Below are positions 8,702 to 19,735 of a stretch of DNA of 64,000 nt, one piece after another. Both the position numbers and the translations under genes were made by a program. This stretch comes from Burkholderia sp. USMB20. GTDB lineage: Bacteria; Pseudomonadota; Gammaproteobacteria; Burkholderiales; Burkholderiaceae. The stretch is taken from the NCBI RefSeq assembly GCF_000949135.2, contig NZ_JTAN02000012.1, positions 310,001 to 374,000 of the forward strand, written 5' to 3'. Every line of letters begins with the position of its first letter. Position 1 is the first letter of the stretch. The notes under the pieces are model-generated. The model saw nothing but the letters and a program-made list of their open reading frames with translations. It searched no databases and had not been told where the DNA came from.

Positions 8702-10573
8702 ATGCGCCGATATTCCGCTTCCGGCGAGCCCGCGCCGGCTCCGACCGGGCCCCGCAACGACTGGCAGACCATCCGGTCGCTGCTGCCGTACCTCGCTACC
8801 TACAAATGGCGCGTCGCGCTCGCGCTCGGCTGCCTGATCGGCGCGAAGGTCGCGAACCTCGGCGTGCCGGTCGTGATGAAGCGCATCGTCGATCACCTGT
8901 CCGCCGTGCAGCAGCTCACCGCGCTCGGCCGCGCGGAGCAGTCGGCCGGCATCGTGCTCGCGGGCGGCGTCGGTTTGCTGGTCATCGCCTATGCGCTCGT
9001 GCGGCTGTCGACGTCGCTGTTCACCGAGCTGCGCGAGATCCTGTTCTCGAAGGTCACCGAGAGCGCGGTGCGCCAGCTCGCGCTGCAGGTGTTCCGGCAT
9101 CTGCACGGGCTGTCGCTGCGCTTCCATCTCGAACGCCAGACGGGCGGCATGTCACGCGACATCGAGCGCGGCACGCGCGGCATCCAGCAACTGATTTCCT
9201 ATTCGCTGTACAGCATCCTGCCGACGCTCGTCGAGGTCGGGCTCGTGCTCGGCTTCTTCGTGGTCAAGTACGAGGCGTACTACGCGTACGTGACGTTCGC
9301 GGCGCTGGTCACGTACATCGTGTTCACCGTGAAGGTCACCAACTGGCGCACGCACTTTCGCCGCACGATGAACGAGCTCGATTCGCGCGCGAACTCGCGG
9401 GCGATCGATTCGCTGATCAACTACGAGACGGTGAAGTACTTCGGCAACGAGGAGTGGGAGGCGCAGCGCTACGACGAGAACCTGAAGCGTTATCGCAAGG
9501 CGGCGATCCGTTCGCAGAACTCGCTGTCGGTGCTGAACTTCGGCCAGCAGGCGATCATCGGCACCGGGCTCGTGTTCATCCTGTGGCGCGCGACGCAGGG
9601 CGTGCTGGCCGGCAAGCTGACGCTCGGCGATCTCGTGCTGATCAACACGTTCATGCTGCAGCTCTACATTCCGCTGAATTTTCTCGGCGTCGTGTATCGC
9701 GAACTGAAGCAGAGCCTCACCGACATGGACCGGATGTTCGGGTTGCTGTCGGCGGCGAAGGAAGTCGCGGATGCGCCCGACGCGCGGCCGCTTGCGGTGG
9801 CCGGCGCGCAGGTGCGCTTCGAGCACGTGAACTTCTCGTACGAAGCGTCGCGGCAGATCCTGCACGACGTGACGTTTACGATCGACGCGGGCACGACGAC
9901 CGCGGTGGTCGGCCACAGCGGGTCCGGCAAGTCGACGCTGTCGCGCCTGCTGTTCCGCTTCTACGATCTCGACCGGCAGGCGGGCGGCGCGATCCGGATC
10001 GACGGCCAGGACATTCGCGATGTCACGCAGGACTCGCTGCGCGCGTCGATCGGGATCGTGCCGCAGGACACCGTGCTGTTCAACGACTCGATCTACTACA
10101 ACATCGCGTACGGCCGGCCGACCGCGAGCCGCGACGAAGTGATCGCGGCCGCGCGCGCCGCGCACATCCACGACTTCATCGAGACCTTGCCGAAGGGCTA
10201 TGACACGCCGGTTGGCGAGCGCGGGCTGAAACTGTCGGGCGGCGAGAAGCAGCGCGTCGCGATCGCGCGCACGCTGCTGAAGGATCCGCCGGTGCTGCTG
10301 TTCGACGAGGCGACGTCGGCGCTCGATTCGCGCTCGGAGCGCGCGATCCAGCACGAGCTCGACCAGATCGCGCGGCATCGCACGACGCTCGTGATCGCGC
10401 ACCGGCTGTCGACGGTCGTGCACGCGCAGCAGATTCTCGTGATGGATCACGGGCGGATCGTCGAGCGCGGCACGCACGACGAACTCGTGCGCGCGGACGG
10501 GCTGTATGCGCAGATGTGGGCGCTGCAGCAGCAGCGCGCGGCGGCGGGCGGGGAAGCAGCCGAGGCCGCGTGA
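8702..10573 (+). CDS. Atm1/HMT1-type ABC exporter (fused membrane and ATPase domains)
   Basis: This is a 623-residue half-transporter that dimerises in the inner membrane. Residues ~25-320 form the six-helix membrane domain, and ~360-605 the ATPase. Walker A GHSGSGKST, signature LSGGEKQRVAIARTLL, Walker B VLLFDEATSALDSRSE and the H-loop IAHRLST are all present. The conserved YETVKYFGNE and NFGQQAII segments in the membrane part are typical of the Atm1 group. That group exports glutathione- or persulfide-type compounds, and some members exclude heavy metals. ATG 8702 is chosen because upstream in-frame sequence is low-complexity. It is a single gene convergent with murU. Confidence 0.9.
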   Translation: MRRYSASGEPAPAPTGPRNDWQTIRSLLPYLATYKWRVALALGCLIGAKVANLGVPVVMKRIVDHLSAVQQLTALGRAEQSAGIVLAGGVGLLVIAYALVRLSTSLFTELREILFSKVTESAVRQLALQVFRHLHGLSLRFHLERQTGGMSRDIERGTRGIQQLISYSLYSILPTLVEVGLVLGFFVVKYEAYYAYVTFAALVTYIVFTVKVTNWRTHFRRTMNELDSRANSRAIDSLINYETVKYFGNEEWEAQRYDENLKRYRKAAIRSQNSLSVLNFGQQAIIGTGLVFILWRATQGVLAGKLTLGDLVLINTFMLQLYIPLNFLGVVYRELKQSLTDMDRMFGLLSAAKEVADAPDARPLAVAGAQVRFEHVNFSYEASRQILHDVTFTIDAGTTTAVVGHSGSGKSTLSRLLFRFYDLDRQAGGAIRIDGQDIRDVTQDSLRASIGIVPQDTVLFNDSIYYNIAYGRPTASRDEVIAAARAAHIHDFIETLPKGYDTPVGERGLKLSGGEKQRVAIARTLLKDPPVLLFDEATSALDSRSERAIQHELDQIARHRTTLVIAHRLSTVVHAQQILVMDHGRIVERGTHDELVRADGLYAQMWALQQQRAAAGGEAAEAA

Positions 10574-10621
10574 GCGTGGCTGCCGCGCCGGGTGGCCCGG
10601 GCGCGGTCAGCCGCGAAACGA

Positions 10622-11344
10622 TCAGCCCGCGGCGGCGCGCAGCCGCGCGTCGAGTTCGCCGAGCTGGGCGGGCGTACCGACGTTCTCCCAGATTCCTTCA
10701 TACAATTCGCCACTCGCGCGGCCGGCCTCGATGGTCGCCTTGAAGTAGGGCGTGAGCGGCCGGTGCGTGCCGGGCACGATGTCGCGGAACATCCGCGTGT
10801 CGTACACGCCGATGCTGCCGAACGTGACGCGCGGGGCGCCGGCGAGCGCCAGCCGGCCGTCGTCGCGGAGCACGAAATCGCCGTCCGGATGGAACGGCGG
10901 GTTCGGCACCATCACGAGATGCATCGCGGGCGCGTCGAGCGCGGCCATCTGCGCGGCGCGCGGCGCGAGCGTCCGGTAGTCGAACGCACAGTACACGTCG
11001 CCCGCGACTGCCGCGAACACCGTCGGCCGGCCGTCGCGTTCGAGCAGCGGCAGCGCCTGCGCGATCCCGCCGGCGGTTTCCAGCGCGTCGCCTTCGGCCG
11101 AGTACGCGAGCCGCACGCCCCAGCGCGAACCGTCGCCGAGCGTTGCCTCGAGCTGTTCGCCGAGCCACGCGTGGTTGATCACGATCGTCTCGATGCCCGC
11201 ACGCGCGAGCGCCTCGATCTGCCAGACGATCAGCGGCTTGCCGCCGGCTTCGAGCAGCGGTTTCGGGCGGGTATCGGTCAGCGGGCGCATCCGGTCGCCG
11301 CGGCCGGCGGCGAAGATCATCGCCGTGGTCAGGGTAGTGCTCAT
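10622..11344 (-). CDS. murU: N-acetylmuramate-alpha-1-phosphate uridylyltransferase
   Basis: MurU makes UDP-MurNAc from MurNAc-1-phosphate in the peptidoglycan recycling route that bypasses de novo MurA/MurB synthesis, as shown in Pseudomonas putida. The 240-residue protein is a compact nucleotidyltransferase: AMIFAAGRGDRMRPLTDTRP is the nucleotide-binding loop, followed by KPLL, and AGDVYC holds the metal-binding Asp. It lies 31 bp downstream of amgK on the same strand, and the kinase-uridylyltransferase pair is what identifies the pathway. Alternative: another small sugar nucleotidyltransferase, which is unlikely in this context. Confidence 0.9.
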   Translation of the reverse strand: MSTTLTTAMIFAAGRGDRMRPLTDTRPKPLLEAGGKPLIVWQIEALARAGIETIVINHAWLGEQLEATLGDGSRWGVRLAYSAEGDALETAGGIAQALPLLERDGRPTVFAAVAGDVYCAFDYRTLAPRAAQMAALDAPAMHLVMVPNPPFHPDGDFVLRDDGRLALAGAPRVTFGSIGVYDTRMFRDIVPGTHRPLTPYFKATIEAGRASGELYEGIWENVGTPAQLGELDARLRAAAG

Positions 11345-11375
11345 GTTCGGCTGAGGGGAAGGACGGTGAGGGCGG

Positions 11376-12425
11376 TCAGAACGTATAGCCGACGTCGGCC
11401 GCGCCCTTGCCCTCGAGTTCGTCGAGCAGCTTCGCGAACGGCACGAGCGGGCGGTAGCGCAGCGCGACCTTGCGCGCGTAATTCAGGAAGCGCGGCAGGT
11501 CGTTCAGGTAGTGCGGCTTGCCGTCGCGGTAGTTGATGCGCGCGAACAGCCCCAGGATCTTGATGTGGCGCTGCAGCCCCATCCATTCGAGCTGGCGGTA
11601 GAACTCGCCGAAGTCCGGATCGACCGGCAGGCCGGCCTTCTTCGCCTTTTCCCAGTAGTACGCGAAGCAGTCGAGCTCGAACTCCTCGTCCCAGCTGATG
11701 AACGCGTCGCGCAGCAGCGACACGACGTCGTACGTCAGCGGCCCGTACACGGCGTCCTGGAAGTCGAGCACGCCCGGGTTCGGCTCGCACACCATCAGGT
11801 TGCGCGGCATGAAATCGCGCAGCATGAAGCCCTGCGGCTGCGCATGGGCGCTCGCGACCAGCAGCGCGAAGGTACGGTCGAGCGTGCCGCGCATCGCGTC
11901 GGTGACCGGCTTGCCGAGATGGCGGCCGACGAACCACTCGGGCAGCAGCTCCATCTCGCGGCGCAGGAACGCCTCGTCGAACGGGGGCAGCACGTCCGGC
12001 TTCGAGCTGAGCTGGAAGCGGATCAGCGCGTCGAGCGCATCGCGCATCAGCGGCCGCGCGGCGACCGGGTCGGCCGGATCGAGCACCGAGATGTACGACG
12101 TGCGGCCGAGGTCGGTCACGAGCATGAAGCCGGCGTCGAAATCGTGGGCCAGCACGTCCGGCACGTGGTCGCCGGCCGCGGCGAGCAGCTGCGCGACCTG
12201 GACGAATTCGCGGCACTTCTCGGGCGGCGGCGCGTCGACCGCGACCAGCGTGCCGCCGGGGCTCGTGGCCGACGCGACCCGGAAATAGCGGCGGAAACTG
12301 GCGTCCGACGACGCGGGCGCGACGGTCGTCAGGTCGAGGGCGAAGCGCTCGGCGAGCGGGCGCAGCCACGCGGTCAGGGCTTCGAGGCGGGCGTCGGGCT
12401 GGGATGCGGCGGATGGGGGCGTCAT
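11376..12425 (-). CDS. amgK: Anomeric MurNAc/GlcNAc kinase
   Basis: AmgK is an aminoglycoside-phosphotransferase-fold kinase that phosphorylates MurNAc at the anomeric position, feeding MurU. It is 349 residues, the family length. The catalytic loop is seen as LRDFMPRNLMV (HxD replaced by RDF, as in AmgK homologues), followed by the metal-binding VLDFQDAVYGP. It forms a two-gene unit with murU and is divergent from lptD with a 223-bp gap. The pathway salvages cell-wall sugars and in Pseudomonas contributes to intrinsic fosfomycin resistance. That phenotype is family knowledge and is not tested here. Confidence 0.9.
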   Translation of the reverse strand: MTPPSAASQPDARLEALTAWLRPLAERFALDLTTVAPASSDASFRRYFRVASATSPGGTLVAVDAPPPEKCREFVQVAQLLAAAGDHVPDVLAHDFDAGFMLVTDLGRTSYISVLDPADPVAARPLMRDALDALIRFQLSSKPDVLPPFDEAFLRREMELLPEWFVGRHLGKPVTDAMRGTLDRTFALLVASAHAQPQGFMLRDFMPRNLMVCEPNPGVLDFQDAVYGPLTYDVVSLLRDAFISWDEEFELDCFAYYWEKAKKAGLPVDPDFGEFYRQLEWMGLQRHIKILGLFARINYRDGKPHYLNDLPRFLNYARKVALRYRPLVPFAKLLDELEGKGAADVGYTF

Positions 12426-12450
12426 GAAACTCGGCGGAGGGGGGAACGTC

Positions 12451-12480
12451 TTGCCATATAATACCCCACGACTTTTTTGA
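12451..12480. promoter_or_regulatory. Possible promoter region between amgK and lptD
   Basis: The 223-bp divergent gap contains an AT-rich patch with TATAAT on the plus strand (12457-12462) and TATTAT on the minus strand overlapping it. No convincing -35 hexamer lies at 17 bp in either direction, so this is a weak call. Confidence 0.3.
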
Positions 12481-12648
12481 CGCGCCCCGCGTCAGCTTCC
12501 GCCGTGCAGGCCCGCCGCCTGTCGCGCCGTCCGCCCGATCGCCTCCCCGGTTTGCGCTCAGCCGCAGTCGCGGTGCGACGGTGCGGCCCGCCGCGCGCGA
12601 ATGTGCCGTGCAGCTGCGGTTGACAAGGGGCGATTCGCCAAACGATAG

Positions 12649-15009
12649 ATGCCGCCCAAACCGCTATTCCCGAATGTCTTCCCCGGTGACGGGGCGCCGC
12701 GCAAACGGCGGCTCGCGCTCGCGCTCCTGGCCGTGCCCGGCCTCGTGCCGGCCGTGTCGTACGCGCAGCTGTCGGGCGCGGCCGCGCAGCCGCAGCCGCT
12801 CGACTCGCCGTGGGACCTGCGTCTCGCCCCGCAGCTCGAGGATCATCCGCTGAAGGACGGCGCGAAGCCGGCCACCTTCGTGATTGCCGACCATACGAGC
12901 GGCACGGCCGATCAGGACCTCGCCGCGAAGGGCTCGGCCGAGCTGCGCCGCGGCGACGCGGTCGTGAAGGCCGACGCGCTCCACTACGATCAGGATACCG
13001 ACATGGCCGACGCGTACGGCCAGGTCAAGGTGGTCAACGGCGGCACGTCGTTCGCGGGCCCCGAGGCGCATCTGAAGGTCGAGGCGAACCAGGGCTTCAT
13101 GACGGCGCCGAAGTACCACTTCAACGTGACGGGCGGGTCCGGCAGCGCGGAGCGCGTCGACCTGCTCGACAGCGAGCGCTCGGTGTTCGTCAACGGCACC
13201 TACACCGCGTGCCAGTGCGCGACGAACCCCGCGTGGTACATCAAGGGCAGCCGCTTCGACTTCGATACCGGCGCCGACGAAGGCACCGCGCGCAACGGCG
13301 TGCTGTTCTTCCAGGGCGTGCCGATCTTCGCGAGCCCGTGGATGACGTTCCCGCTGTCGGGCGAGCGGCGCAGCGGCCTCTTGCCGCCGACGTTCTCGAT
13401 GAACTCGAACAACGGGTTCGAGCTGTCGCTGCCGTACTACTTCAACATCGCGCCGAACCGCGACCTGACGATCACGCCGCGCATCATCTCGCGGCGCGGC
13501 GTGCAGACCGAAGCGACGTTCCGCTACCTGTCGCCGTCGTATTCGGGCACGTTTACGGCCAATTACCTGCCGGATGACCGGCTCGCTCACCGCGACCGCT
13601 ACGCGATCTACTGGCAGCACCAGCAGAACTTCGGCGGCGGTTTCGGCGGCTACGTCTACTACAACAAGGTCTCGGACAACACGTTTCCCGAAGACCTTGG
13701 GTCGATGAACCAGTTCATCAACGGGACGCAGACGCTGTACCAGCAGGAAGCCGGCCTCACGTACAACAACGGCCCGTGGTCGGTGCTCGCGCGCTACCAG
13801 CACTGGCAGACGCTGCCGCCGTCGATCGCGCCGTACAGCCGCGAGCCGCAGTTGAACGTGAAGTACACGAAGTACAACGTCGGCGGCTTCGACTTCGGCG
13901 CGGAAGCCGACTATTCGCGGTTCCGCATCACGACCGCCGACATGACCGAAGGCGACCGGATCGTCTTCAACCCGTATATCGCGTACGGTGTGTACGGCCC
14001 CGGCTACTTCGCCGTGCCGAAGGTCCAGTACCACTTCGCGTCTTACGACCTGAACCACCTGTCGTCGAGTACGCCGAACAGCCCGAAGCACTTCACCGAG
14101 TCGATCCCGACCGTGAGCTTCGACTCGGGCCTGATCTTCGACCGCTCGGTGCGCCTGTTCGGCCAGGACTTCATCCAGACCCTCGAGCCGCGCCTGTACT
14201 ACGTGTACACGCCGTATCGCGACCAGTCGAACGCGCCGCTGTTCGACACCGCGGAATCGGACTTCGGCCTCGCGGAGATCTACCAGCCGAACACGTTCGT
14301 CGGCAACGACCGGATAGCCGATGCGAACCGGATCACGGCCGGCCTGACGTCGCGTTTCATCGATCCGCGCACCGGCGACGAGCGCGCGCGCTTCGTGGTC
14401 GCGCAGCAGTACTATTTCGCCGACCAGCGCGTGACGCTGAACTCCGGCCAGAGCGCCGTGCTGGCGCGCCACTCCGACCTGATCGTCGGCGCCGCGCTGA
14501 AACTCGGCTCAGGCTTCATGTCGGAGACGGCGTTCCAGTACAACCAGAACAACAACCAGCTCGTGAAGTCGAGCATCGGTTTCGGTTTCAGCCCGGGCGA
14601 GCGCCGCGTGATCAACGTCGGCTACCGCTATACGCGTGCGAACACGACGCTCGACAACCAGCCGATCAACCAGTTCCTGGTGTCCGCGCAGTGGCCGCTC
14701 ACGCGCCGCCTGTATGCGATCGGCCGCTTCAACTACGACCTGGCCGCCGACCGGGTCGTCGACGGTCTGCTCGGCTTACAATACGACGCGGATTGCTGGG
14801 CGCTCGGAGTCGGGGTCCAGCGGTACGCGAACGGCGTGAACACGTCGGGGCAGCAGAATTCGTCGACGCGCTTCATGATGCAGCTGACGTTGAAGGGGCT
14901 GTCGAGCGTCGACAACGGTCTCGTGGCCGCATTCCGCGCCGGGGTGCCGGGCTACACGCCGCTGCCGTCCGCGCCGCCGCCGATGTCCCGCTTCAGCAAC
15001 TACGAGTAA
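12649..15009 (+). CDS. lptD: LPS-assembly outer membrane protein LptD
   Basis: LptD is the outer membrane beta-barrel that, with LptE, inserts lipopolysaccharide into the outer leaflet. It is 786 residues, normal for the family. A signal peptide is followed by the OstA/jellyroll domain (about residues 85-230), with [21 protein letters not shown] Cys pair near CQCATNP precedes the large barrel, rich in alternating aromatic strands. The C-terminus is FSNYE rather than a terminal Phe. It begins the lptD-surA-pdxA-rsmA order common in beta- and gammaproteobacteria, and SurA is the chaperone that helps fold it. Confidence 0.95.
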   Translation: MPPKPLFPNVFPGDGAPRKRRLALALLAVPGLVPAVSYAQLSGAAAQPQPLDSPWDLRLAPQLEDHPLKDGAKPATFVIADHTSGTADQDLAAKGSAELRRGDAVVKADALHYDQDTDMADAYGQVKVVNGGTSFAGPEAHLKVEANQGFMTAPKYHFNVTGGSGSAERVDLLDSERSVFVNGTYTACQCATNPAWYIKGSRFDFDTGADEGTARNGVLFFQGVPIFASPWMTFPLSGERRSGLLPPTFSMNSNNGFELSLPYYFNIAPNRDLTITPRIISRRGVQTEATFRYLSPSYSGTFTANYLPDDRLAHRDRYAIYWQHQQNFGGGFGGYVYYNKVSDNTFPEDLGSMNQFINGTQTLYQQEAGLTYNNGPWSVLARYQHWQTLPPSIAPYSREPQLNVKYTKYNVGGFDFGAEADYSRFRITTADMTEGDRIVFNPYIAYGVYGPGYFAVPKVQYHFASYDLNHLSSSTPNSPKHFTESIPTVSFDSGLIFDRSVRLFGQDFIQTLEPRLYYVYTPYRDQSNAPLFDTAESDFGLAEIYQPNTFVGNDRIADANRITAGLTSRFIDPRTGDERARFVVAQQYYFADQRVTLNSGQSAVLARHSDLIVGAALKLGSGFMSETAFQYNQNNNQLVKSSIGFGFSPGERRVINVGYRYTRANTTLDNQPINQFLVSAQWPLTRRLYAIGRFNYDLAADRVVDGLLGLQYDADCWALGVGVQRYANGVNTSGQQNSSTRFMMQLTLKGLSSVDNGLVAAFRAGVPGYTPLPSAPPPMSRFSNYE

Positions 15010-15054
15010 CGCCGGCTTGTCTGCACCGGTCAGCACGATTTCAATGGAGTATCA

Positions 15055-16419
15055 GTGGCAATGAAGAAAACCCTTCGTTTCGCGGCAGTCGTGTCCAGCC
15101 TCGCCGCCGCCGCCGCGCTGCTCGCCGCTGCGCCGGCCGCGGCGCAGGCGCTCGGTTCGCAAGGCGCGCAGCTCGCCGACGAAGTCGTCGCGGTCGTCAA
15201 CAACGACGTGATCACGGGCCGCGAACTCGACCAGCGCGTCGGCCTGATCTCGCGCCGGCTGCAGCAGCAGAACGCGCCCGTGCCGCCGGCCGACCAGCTG
15301 CGCGCGCAGGTGCTGAACCAGATGGTGCTCGAACGCATCCAGGTGCAGAAGGCCAAGGACGACGGGATCCGCATCGACGATGCCACCGTGCAGTCCACGC
15401 TGCAGCGCCTCGCGCAGGCGAACGGGATGACGCTCGAGCAGTACCGCGCGCGCATCGTCGCGCAAGGCGTGCCCTGGAGCGTGTTCACGAGCGACGCCCG
15501 CACCGAGTTGATGCTGTCGAAGCTGCGCGAGCGCGAGGTCGACGGCAAGATCACCGTGTCGGACGCCGAGGTCGCGAACTACATCGCGAGCCAGCGCGGG
15601 CCGAGCGCATCGCAGCAGCAGGACCTGCGCTTCCAGCACATCTTCATCAAGGCGCCGACCAACGCGCCGCAAGCCGACATCGAAGCCGCGCAGAAGAAGG
15701 CCGACGCGCTGCTGCAGCAGGCCACGTCGGGCGCCGATTTCGAGAAGCTCGCGAAGAACAATTCGGAAGCGAACGACGCGAAGAAGGGCGGCGACCTCGG
15801 CTTCAAGGCGCCGTCCGCGCTGCCGGCCGACGTCGTCGAAGCCGCGTCGAAGCTCCGCCCCGGCCAGGTCAACCCGACGCTGATCCGCGTGCCGGACGGC
15901 TTCGAGATCGTGCGTCTCGTCGACCGCCGCCAGAGCCAGGGCGCGACCGCCGCGGCACCGAAGATCGTCCAGACGCACGTGCGCCACATCCTGTTGCGCG
16001 TCGGCGAAGGCAAGTCGGAAGGCCAGGCACGCCAGCAACTGCAGGACATCCGCAAGCAGGTCGAGGCCGGCGGCGATTTCGAGAAGTTCGCGCGCACCTA
16101 CTCGCAGGACGGTTCGGCGTCGCAGGGCGGCGATCTCGGCTGGATCAGCCCGGGCGAGACCGTGCCGGAATTCGAGCGCGCGATGAACAACCTGCAGGCC
16201 GGCCAGATCAGCCAGCCGATTCGTACCGAGTACGGCTACCACCTGATCCAAGTGGTCGAGCGCCGCGAGGCGGAAGGCTCGGTGCAGCAGCAGATGGATA
16301 TCGCGCGCCAGGCGATCGGCCAGCGCAAGGCCGAGCAGGCGTACGCCGACTGGCTGCGTGAACTGCGCGATTCGTCGTACGTGCAGTACAAGATCGGCGG
16401 CGTCGGCCCGGCGAACTGA
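15055..16419 (+). CDS. surA: Periplasmic peptidyl-prolyl isomerase/chaperone SurA
   Basis: SurA escorts outer membrane proteins, LptD included, across the periplasm. From GTG 15055 it is 454 residues; ATG 15061 (MKKTLRF) is two codons in. The GGAG at 15046-15049 is 5 bases from the GTG and 11 from the ATG, which favours the GTG slightly. A signal peptide ending near APAAAQA is followed by the SurA N-terminal domain ([16 protein letters not shown]). Two parvulin domains follow: [11 protein letters not shown] with GGDLGF, and [11 protein letters not shown] with [11 protein letters not shown]. It lies between lptD and pdxA in one transcription unit. Confidence 0.95.
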   Translation: MAMKKTLRFAAVVSSLAAAAALLAAAPAAAQALGSQGAQLADEVVAVVNNDVITGRELDQRVGLISRRLQQQNAPVPPADQLRAQVLNQMVLERIQVQKAKDDGIRIDDATVQSTLQRLAQANGMTLEQYRARIVAQGVPWSVFTSDARTELMLSKLREREVDGKITVSDAEVANYIASQRGPSASQQQDLRFQHIFIKAPTNAPQADIEAAQKKADALLQQATSGADFEKLAKNNSEANDAKKGGDLGFKAPSALPADVVEAASKLRPGQVNPTLIRVPDGFEIVRLVDRRQSQGATAAAPKIVQTHVRHILLRVGEGKSEGQARQQLQDIRKQVEAGGDFEKFARTYSQDGSASQGGDLGWISPGETVPEFERAMNNLQAGQISQPIRTEYGYHLIQVVERREAEGSVQQQMDIARQAIGQRKAEQAYADWLRELRDSSYVQYKIGGVGPAN

Positions 16420-16430
16420 GCGAGCTTCGC

Positions 16431-17420
16431 ATGACGGCATCCGCGCTGCAGATCGCGATCACGACCGGCGAACCCGCGGGTGTCGGCCCGGAGCTGACCG
16501 TGCAGGCGTTGCAGGATGCCGCGCGGCGCTGGCCCGGTGCGCATTTCACCGTGCTCGGCGACGCCGCGCTGCTCGACGCACGCGCGGCGGCCGTCGGTGC
16601 CGACCGGGCGGTGCTCGCGGGCGGCGAGCCGGTGTCGGTCGAGCATCATCCGCTCGCCGTGCCCGCGCAGGCGGGCAAGCTCGACGCGGCCAACGGCCGC
16701 TACGTGCTCGGGCTGCTCGATGCCGCGATCGACGGCGCGGTGGCGGGCCGGTTCGACGCGATCGTCACCGCACCGCTGCAGAAGAGCACGATCAACGATG
16801 CCGGCGTGCCGTTTACCGGCCATACCGAATACCTTGCGGAACGCACGCACACGCCGCGCGTCGTGATGATGCTGGCAGGCACGGGCGAGCGGCCGCTGCG
16901 CGTCGCGCTCGCGACCACGCACCTGCCGCTGAAGGACGTGTCGGCCGCGCTGACGATCGACGGGCTCGTCGAGACGCTGGCGATCGTCGATCGCGACCTG
17001 CGGCGCGACTTCGGTCTCGCGGCGCCGCGCATCCTCGTGACGGGGCTGAACCCGCACGCGGGCGAGAACGGCTATCTCGGGCGCGAGGAGATCGACGTGA
17101 TCTCGCCGGCGCTCGCACGCGCGCAAGCGCAGGGCATCGACGCGCGCGGCCCGTATCCGGCCGACACGCTGTTCCAGCCGCGCCATCTCGAGGGCGCCGA
17201 TTGCGTGCTCGCGATGTTCCACGATCAGGGCTTGCCCGTGCTGAAGTATGCGGCCTTCGGCGAGGGCATCAACGTTACGCTCGGGCTGCCGATCATCCGC
17301 ACGTCGGTCGATCACGGCACCGCGCTGGATCTGGCCGGCACGGGCCGCGCGGATCCGGGCAGCATGGTCGCCGCGCTCGACACGGCCGTCACGATGGCGC
17401 GCCATCGCCGCGCGGCCTGA
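16431..17420 (+). CDS. pdxA: 4-hydroxythreonine-4-phosphate dehydrogenase
   Basis: PdxA oxidises 4-phosphohydroxy-L-threonine in the DXP-dependent vitamin B6 pathway and uses NAD(P) and a divalent metal. The 329-residue protein starts with [13 protein letters not shown], the conserved N-terminus. The three metal-binding histidines can be placed in [25 protein letters not shown] and [13 protein letters not shown]. It starts 11 bp after surA and shares its transcript. Full length and unbroken. Confidence 0.96.
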   Translation: MTASALQIAITTGEPAGVGPELTVQALQDAARRWPGAHFTVLGDAALLDARAAAVGADRAVLAGGEPVSVEHHPLAVPAQAGKLDAANGRYVLGLLDAAIDGAVAGRFDAIVTAPLQKSTINDAGVPFTGHTEYLAERTHTPRVVMMLAGTGERPLRVALATTHLPLKDVSAALTIDGLVETLAIVDRDLRRDFGLAAPRILVTGLNPHAGENGYLGREEIDVISPALARAQAQGIDARGPYPADTLFQPRHLEGADCVLAMFHDQGLPVLKYAAFGEGINVTLGLPIIRTSVDHGTALDLAGTGRADPGSMVAALDTAVTMARHRRAA

Positions 17421-17469
17421 CACGCACGAGCCTGACCTCATTCGTCGTATTTTTCGTTTTTCTCAGTCG

Positions 17470-18300
17470 ATGTCGAACAGCAGACAGCACCAAGGCCACT
17501 TCGCGCGCAAGCGCTTCGGGCAGAACTTCCTCGTCGATCACGGCGTGATCGACTCGATCGTCGCGACGATCGGCCCCGCGCGCGGCCAGCGGATGGTCGA
17601 GATCGGCCCCGGCCTCGGCGCGCTGACCGAGCCGCTGATCGCGCGTCTTGCGACGCCCGAGTCGCCGCTGCATGCGGTCGAGCTCGACCGCGACCTGATC
17701 GGGCGCCTGCAGCAGCGCTTCGGCGCGCTGCTGGAGCTGCACGCGGGCGACGCGCTCGCGTTCGACTTCCGCTCGCTCGCGGCACCCGGCGACAAGCCGT
17801 CGCTGCGGATCGTCGGCAACCTGCCGTACAACATTTCCAGCCCGCTGCTGTTTCACCTGATGACGTTCGCCGACGCGGTCATCGACCAGCATTTCATGCT
17901 GCAGAACGAAGTGGTCGAACGGATGGTCGCGGAGCCCGGCACGAAGGCGTTCTCGCGACTGTCGGTGATGCTGCAGTACCGCTACGTGATGGAGAAGATG
18001 CTCGACGTGCCGCCGGAATCGTTCCAGCCGCCGCCGAAGGTCGATTCGGCGATCGTCCGGATGATTCCGTACGAGCCGCACGAACTGCCGGACGTCGATC
18101 CCGTGCTGCTCGGCGAAGTCGTCACCGCCGCGTTCTCGCAGCGCCGCAAGATGCTGCGCAATACGCTCGGCGACTACCGCGAGACGATCGATTTCGACGG
18201 GCTCGGCTTCGATCTCGCGCGACGCGCGGAGGATGTCAGCGTGGCCGAATATGTCGGCGTCGCGCAGGCGCTTGCAGCGGTGCGCAAGGCCGCGGAGTAA
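17470..18300 (+). CDS. rsmA: 16S rRNA dimethyladenosine transferase
   Basis: RsmA (KsgA) dimethylates two adjacent adenines near the 3' end of 16S rRNA during 30S maturation. It is 276 residues from ATG 17470. Motifs are RFGQNFLVD at the N-terminus, the SAM-binding [14 protein letters not shown] and the catalytic NLPYNISSP. The open frame extends further upstream into pdxA, but only this start gives the conserved N-terminus ([20 protein letters not shown]). It is last in the lptD-surA-pdxA-rsmA unit and is followed by a clear terminator. Confidence 0.96.
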   Translation: MSNSRQHQGHFARKRFGQNFLVDHGVIDSIVATIGPARGQRMVEIGPGLGALTEPLIARLATPESPLHAVELDRDLIGRLQQRFGALLELHAGDALAFDFRSLAAPGDKPSLRIVGNLPYNISSPLLFHLMTFADAVIDQHFMLQNEVVERMVAEPGTKAFSRLSVMLQYRYVMEKMLDVPPESFQPPPKVDSAIVRMIPYEPHELPDVDPVLLGEVVTAAFSQRRKMLRNTLGDYRETIDFDGLGFDLARRAEDVSVAEYVGVAQALAAVRKAAE

Positions 18301-18348
18301 CGGCACGCGGGCGTCGCACCTGGCGCCTGCCCGAGCGCGATCGACGAG

Positions 18349-18375
18349 GCTGCCCTGAGCGGGCAGCTTTTTTTT
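18349..18375 (+). terminator. Rho-independent terminator after rsmA
   Basis: A perfect 7-bp stem GCTGCCC/GGGCAGC (18349-18355 and 18361-18367) with loop TGAGC is followed by eight T residues. It closes the lptD-surA-pdxA-rsmA unit and faces the convergent EamA gene. Confidence 0.92.
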
Positions 18376-18415
18376 CGCGTCGCTTTCGTCGCTGCCGGAC
18401 CGCGTCCGCGTCGCG

Positions 18416-19351
18416 CTACGCGCGCCGGCGCGGCGGCGCGTTGACGAGCGCGATTCCCGTCAGCACCAGCGCGGCCGCCGACATGAAGCGCCAGCCGACC
18501 GATTCGCCGAGCAGCAGCACGCCGAACGCGACGCCGAACAGCGGCGACAGGAACGTGAACACCGACAGCCGCGACGCGCTGTAGCGCGTCAGCAGCCAGA
18601 ACCACGACAGGTAGCTGACGAACGCGACGATCACCGACTGGTACGCGAGGCTCGCGAGCGCGATCGGCGTGACGTGCGCGAACGACATCTGGCCGAGCAG
18701 CGCGGCGAGCGCGACCAGCACGACGGCCGAGACCGCGAGCTGGTAGAACAGCGTCTTGCTCGCGCTGGCGCGCGCGAGCGACGTCGAGCGCACGACGACC
18801 GTCGTCGCGGCCCACATCGCGCCGCCGAGGATCCCGAGCGCGTCGCCGGCGAGCCCGGCCAGCACCGATGCGCCGGGCGCGCGCGGCGTCAGGAAGCCGT
18901 CCGCGAATGCGAGCGCGATGCCGGCGAACGCGAGGCCGACACCGGCCCACTGGGCGCGCTGCAGCCGTTCGCCCGGCGCGAACAGGTGCAGGCCGAGCGC
19001 CGTGAAGCACGGTGCCGTGTACAGGAAGATCGCCATGTGCGACGCGCTCGTCAGCGTGAGCCCGAAGAACACGCAGATGAACTCGCCGGCGAACAGCGCA
19101 CCGGCCGCGATGCCCGCGCCGAGCGTGCCGTCGGCGCGGAACAGCGGCGTGCCGCGTGAGCGTGCCCAGCCCCACAGCAGGAGCGCGGCGATTACCGAGC
19201 GCAGCCCGGCCTGGAACATCGGCGGGATCGCCGCGTTGGTGCTCTTGATCGCGACCTGCTGGAAGCCCCAGATCGCGCACAGCAGCAGCATCACGCCGAC
19301 GGCGCGCGTGTCGAGCGCGCGTCGCACCGGCGTGCCGGCGAGCGCGGTCAT
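18416..19351 (-). CDS. EamA/DMT-family inner membrane permease
   Basis: This 311-residue protein has about ten hydrophobic helices arranged as two EamA repeats. It shows LLLCAIWGFQQVAIK in the first helix and SYLSWFWLLTRYSASRLSVF in the second repeat. Proteins of this drug/metabolite superfamily export or import small metabolites such as amino acids or nucleobases, and substrate cannot be inferred from sequence. ATG 19351 is chosen because it gives a hydrophobic first helix soon after a short charged N-terminus; the frame stays open upstream but is arginine-rich shadow. It is a single gene converging on the rsmA terminator. Confidence 0.85.
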   Translation of the reverse strand: MTALAGTPVRRALDTRAVGVMLLLCAIWGFQQVAIKSTNAAIPPMFQAGLRSVIAALLLWGWARSRGTPLFRADGTLGAGIAAGALFAGEFICVFFGLTLTSASHMAIFLYTAPCFTALGLHLFAPGERLQRAQWAGVGLAFAGIALAFADGFLTPRAPGASVLAGLAGDALGILGGAMWAATTVVVRSTSLARASASKTLFYQLAVSAVVLVALAALLGQMSFAHVTPIALASLAYQSVIVAFVSYLSWFWLLTRYSASRLSVFTFLSPLFGVAFGVLLLGESVGWRFMSAAALVLTGIALVNAPPRRRA

Positions 19352-19735
19352 CGGCGCACCTCGCCGATGCGGCGGGAAGCGGGCTGGGGCATGGGCAGAG
19401 ACTTGGGCAAAGACATGGTCAGCGGCGGACGGACGGCGCGTCCGGCGCGCTCGAATCGGCGATTTCTCACGGCAGGCTGTGTGGCTGGAATGAGGCGGTG
19501 GTCGCGTTCTAGCTTCGGGCGGCATGCCCGTTTTTGGTGCGAAGTGGGAGGATGTTACCCGATCGATGGACTTGCCGGGGGCCGTCGGGCGCGGTGATTT
19601 CCACCGCCGCACGGGCTTCGCGCTCGCCGTGCAGATGCTTGGTATCGGCCGGCGGCGGACGGGGCGCCGGCGGCGGGATTGACCCGACTCCGGTAGAATT
19701 TCCGCTTCTGGAAAGTCCCCACAGGAGTACAACAC
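19352..19735. other. Divergent intergenic region, EamA gene / gloA
   Basis: This 384-bp stretch has no supported gene. It must hold both divergent promoters. TAGAAT at 19694-19699 is a possible -10 for gloA, without a good -35. An AGGAG ribosome site precedes the gloA ATG. Nothing else was recognised. Confidence 0.5.
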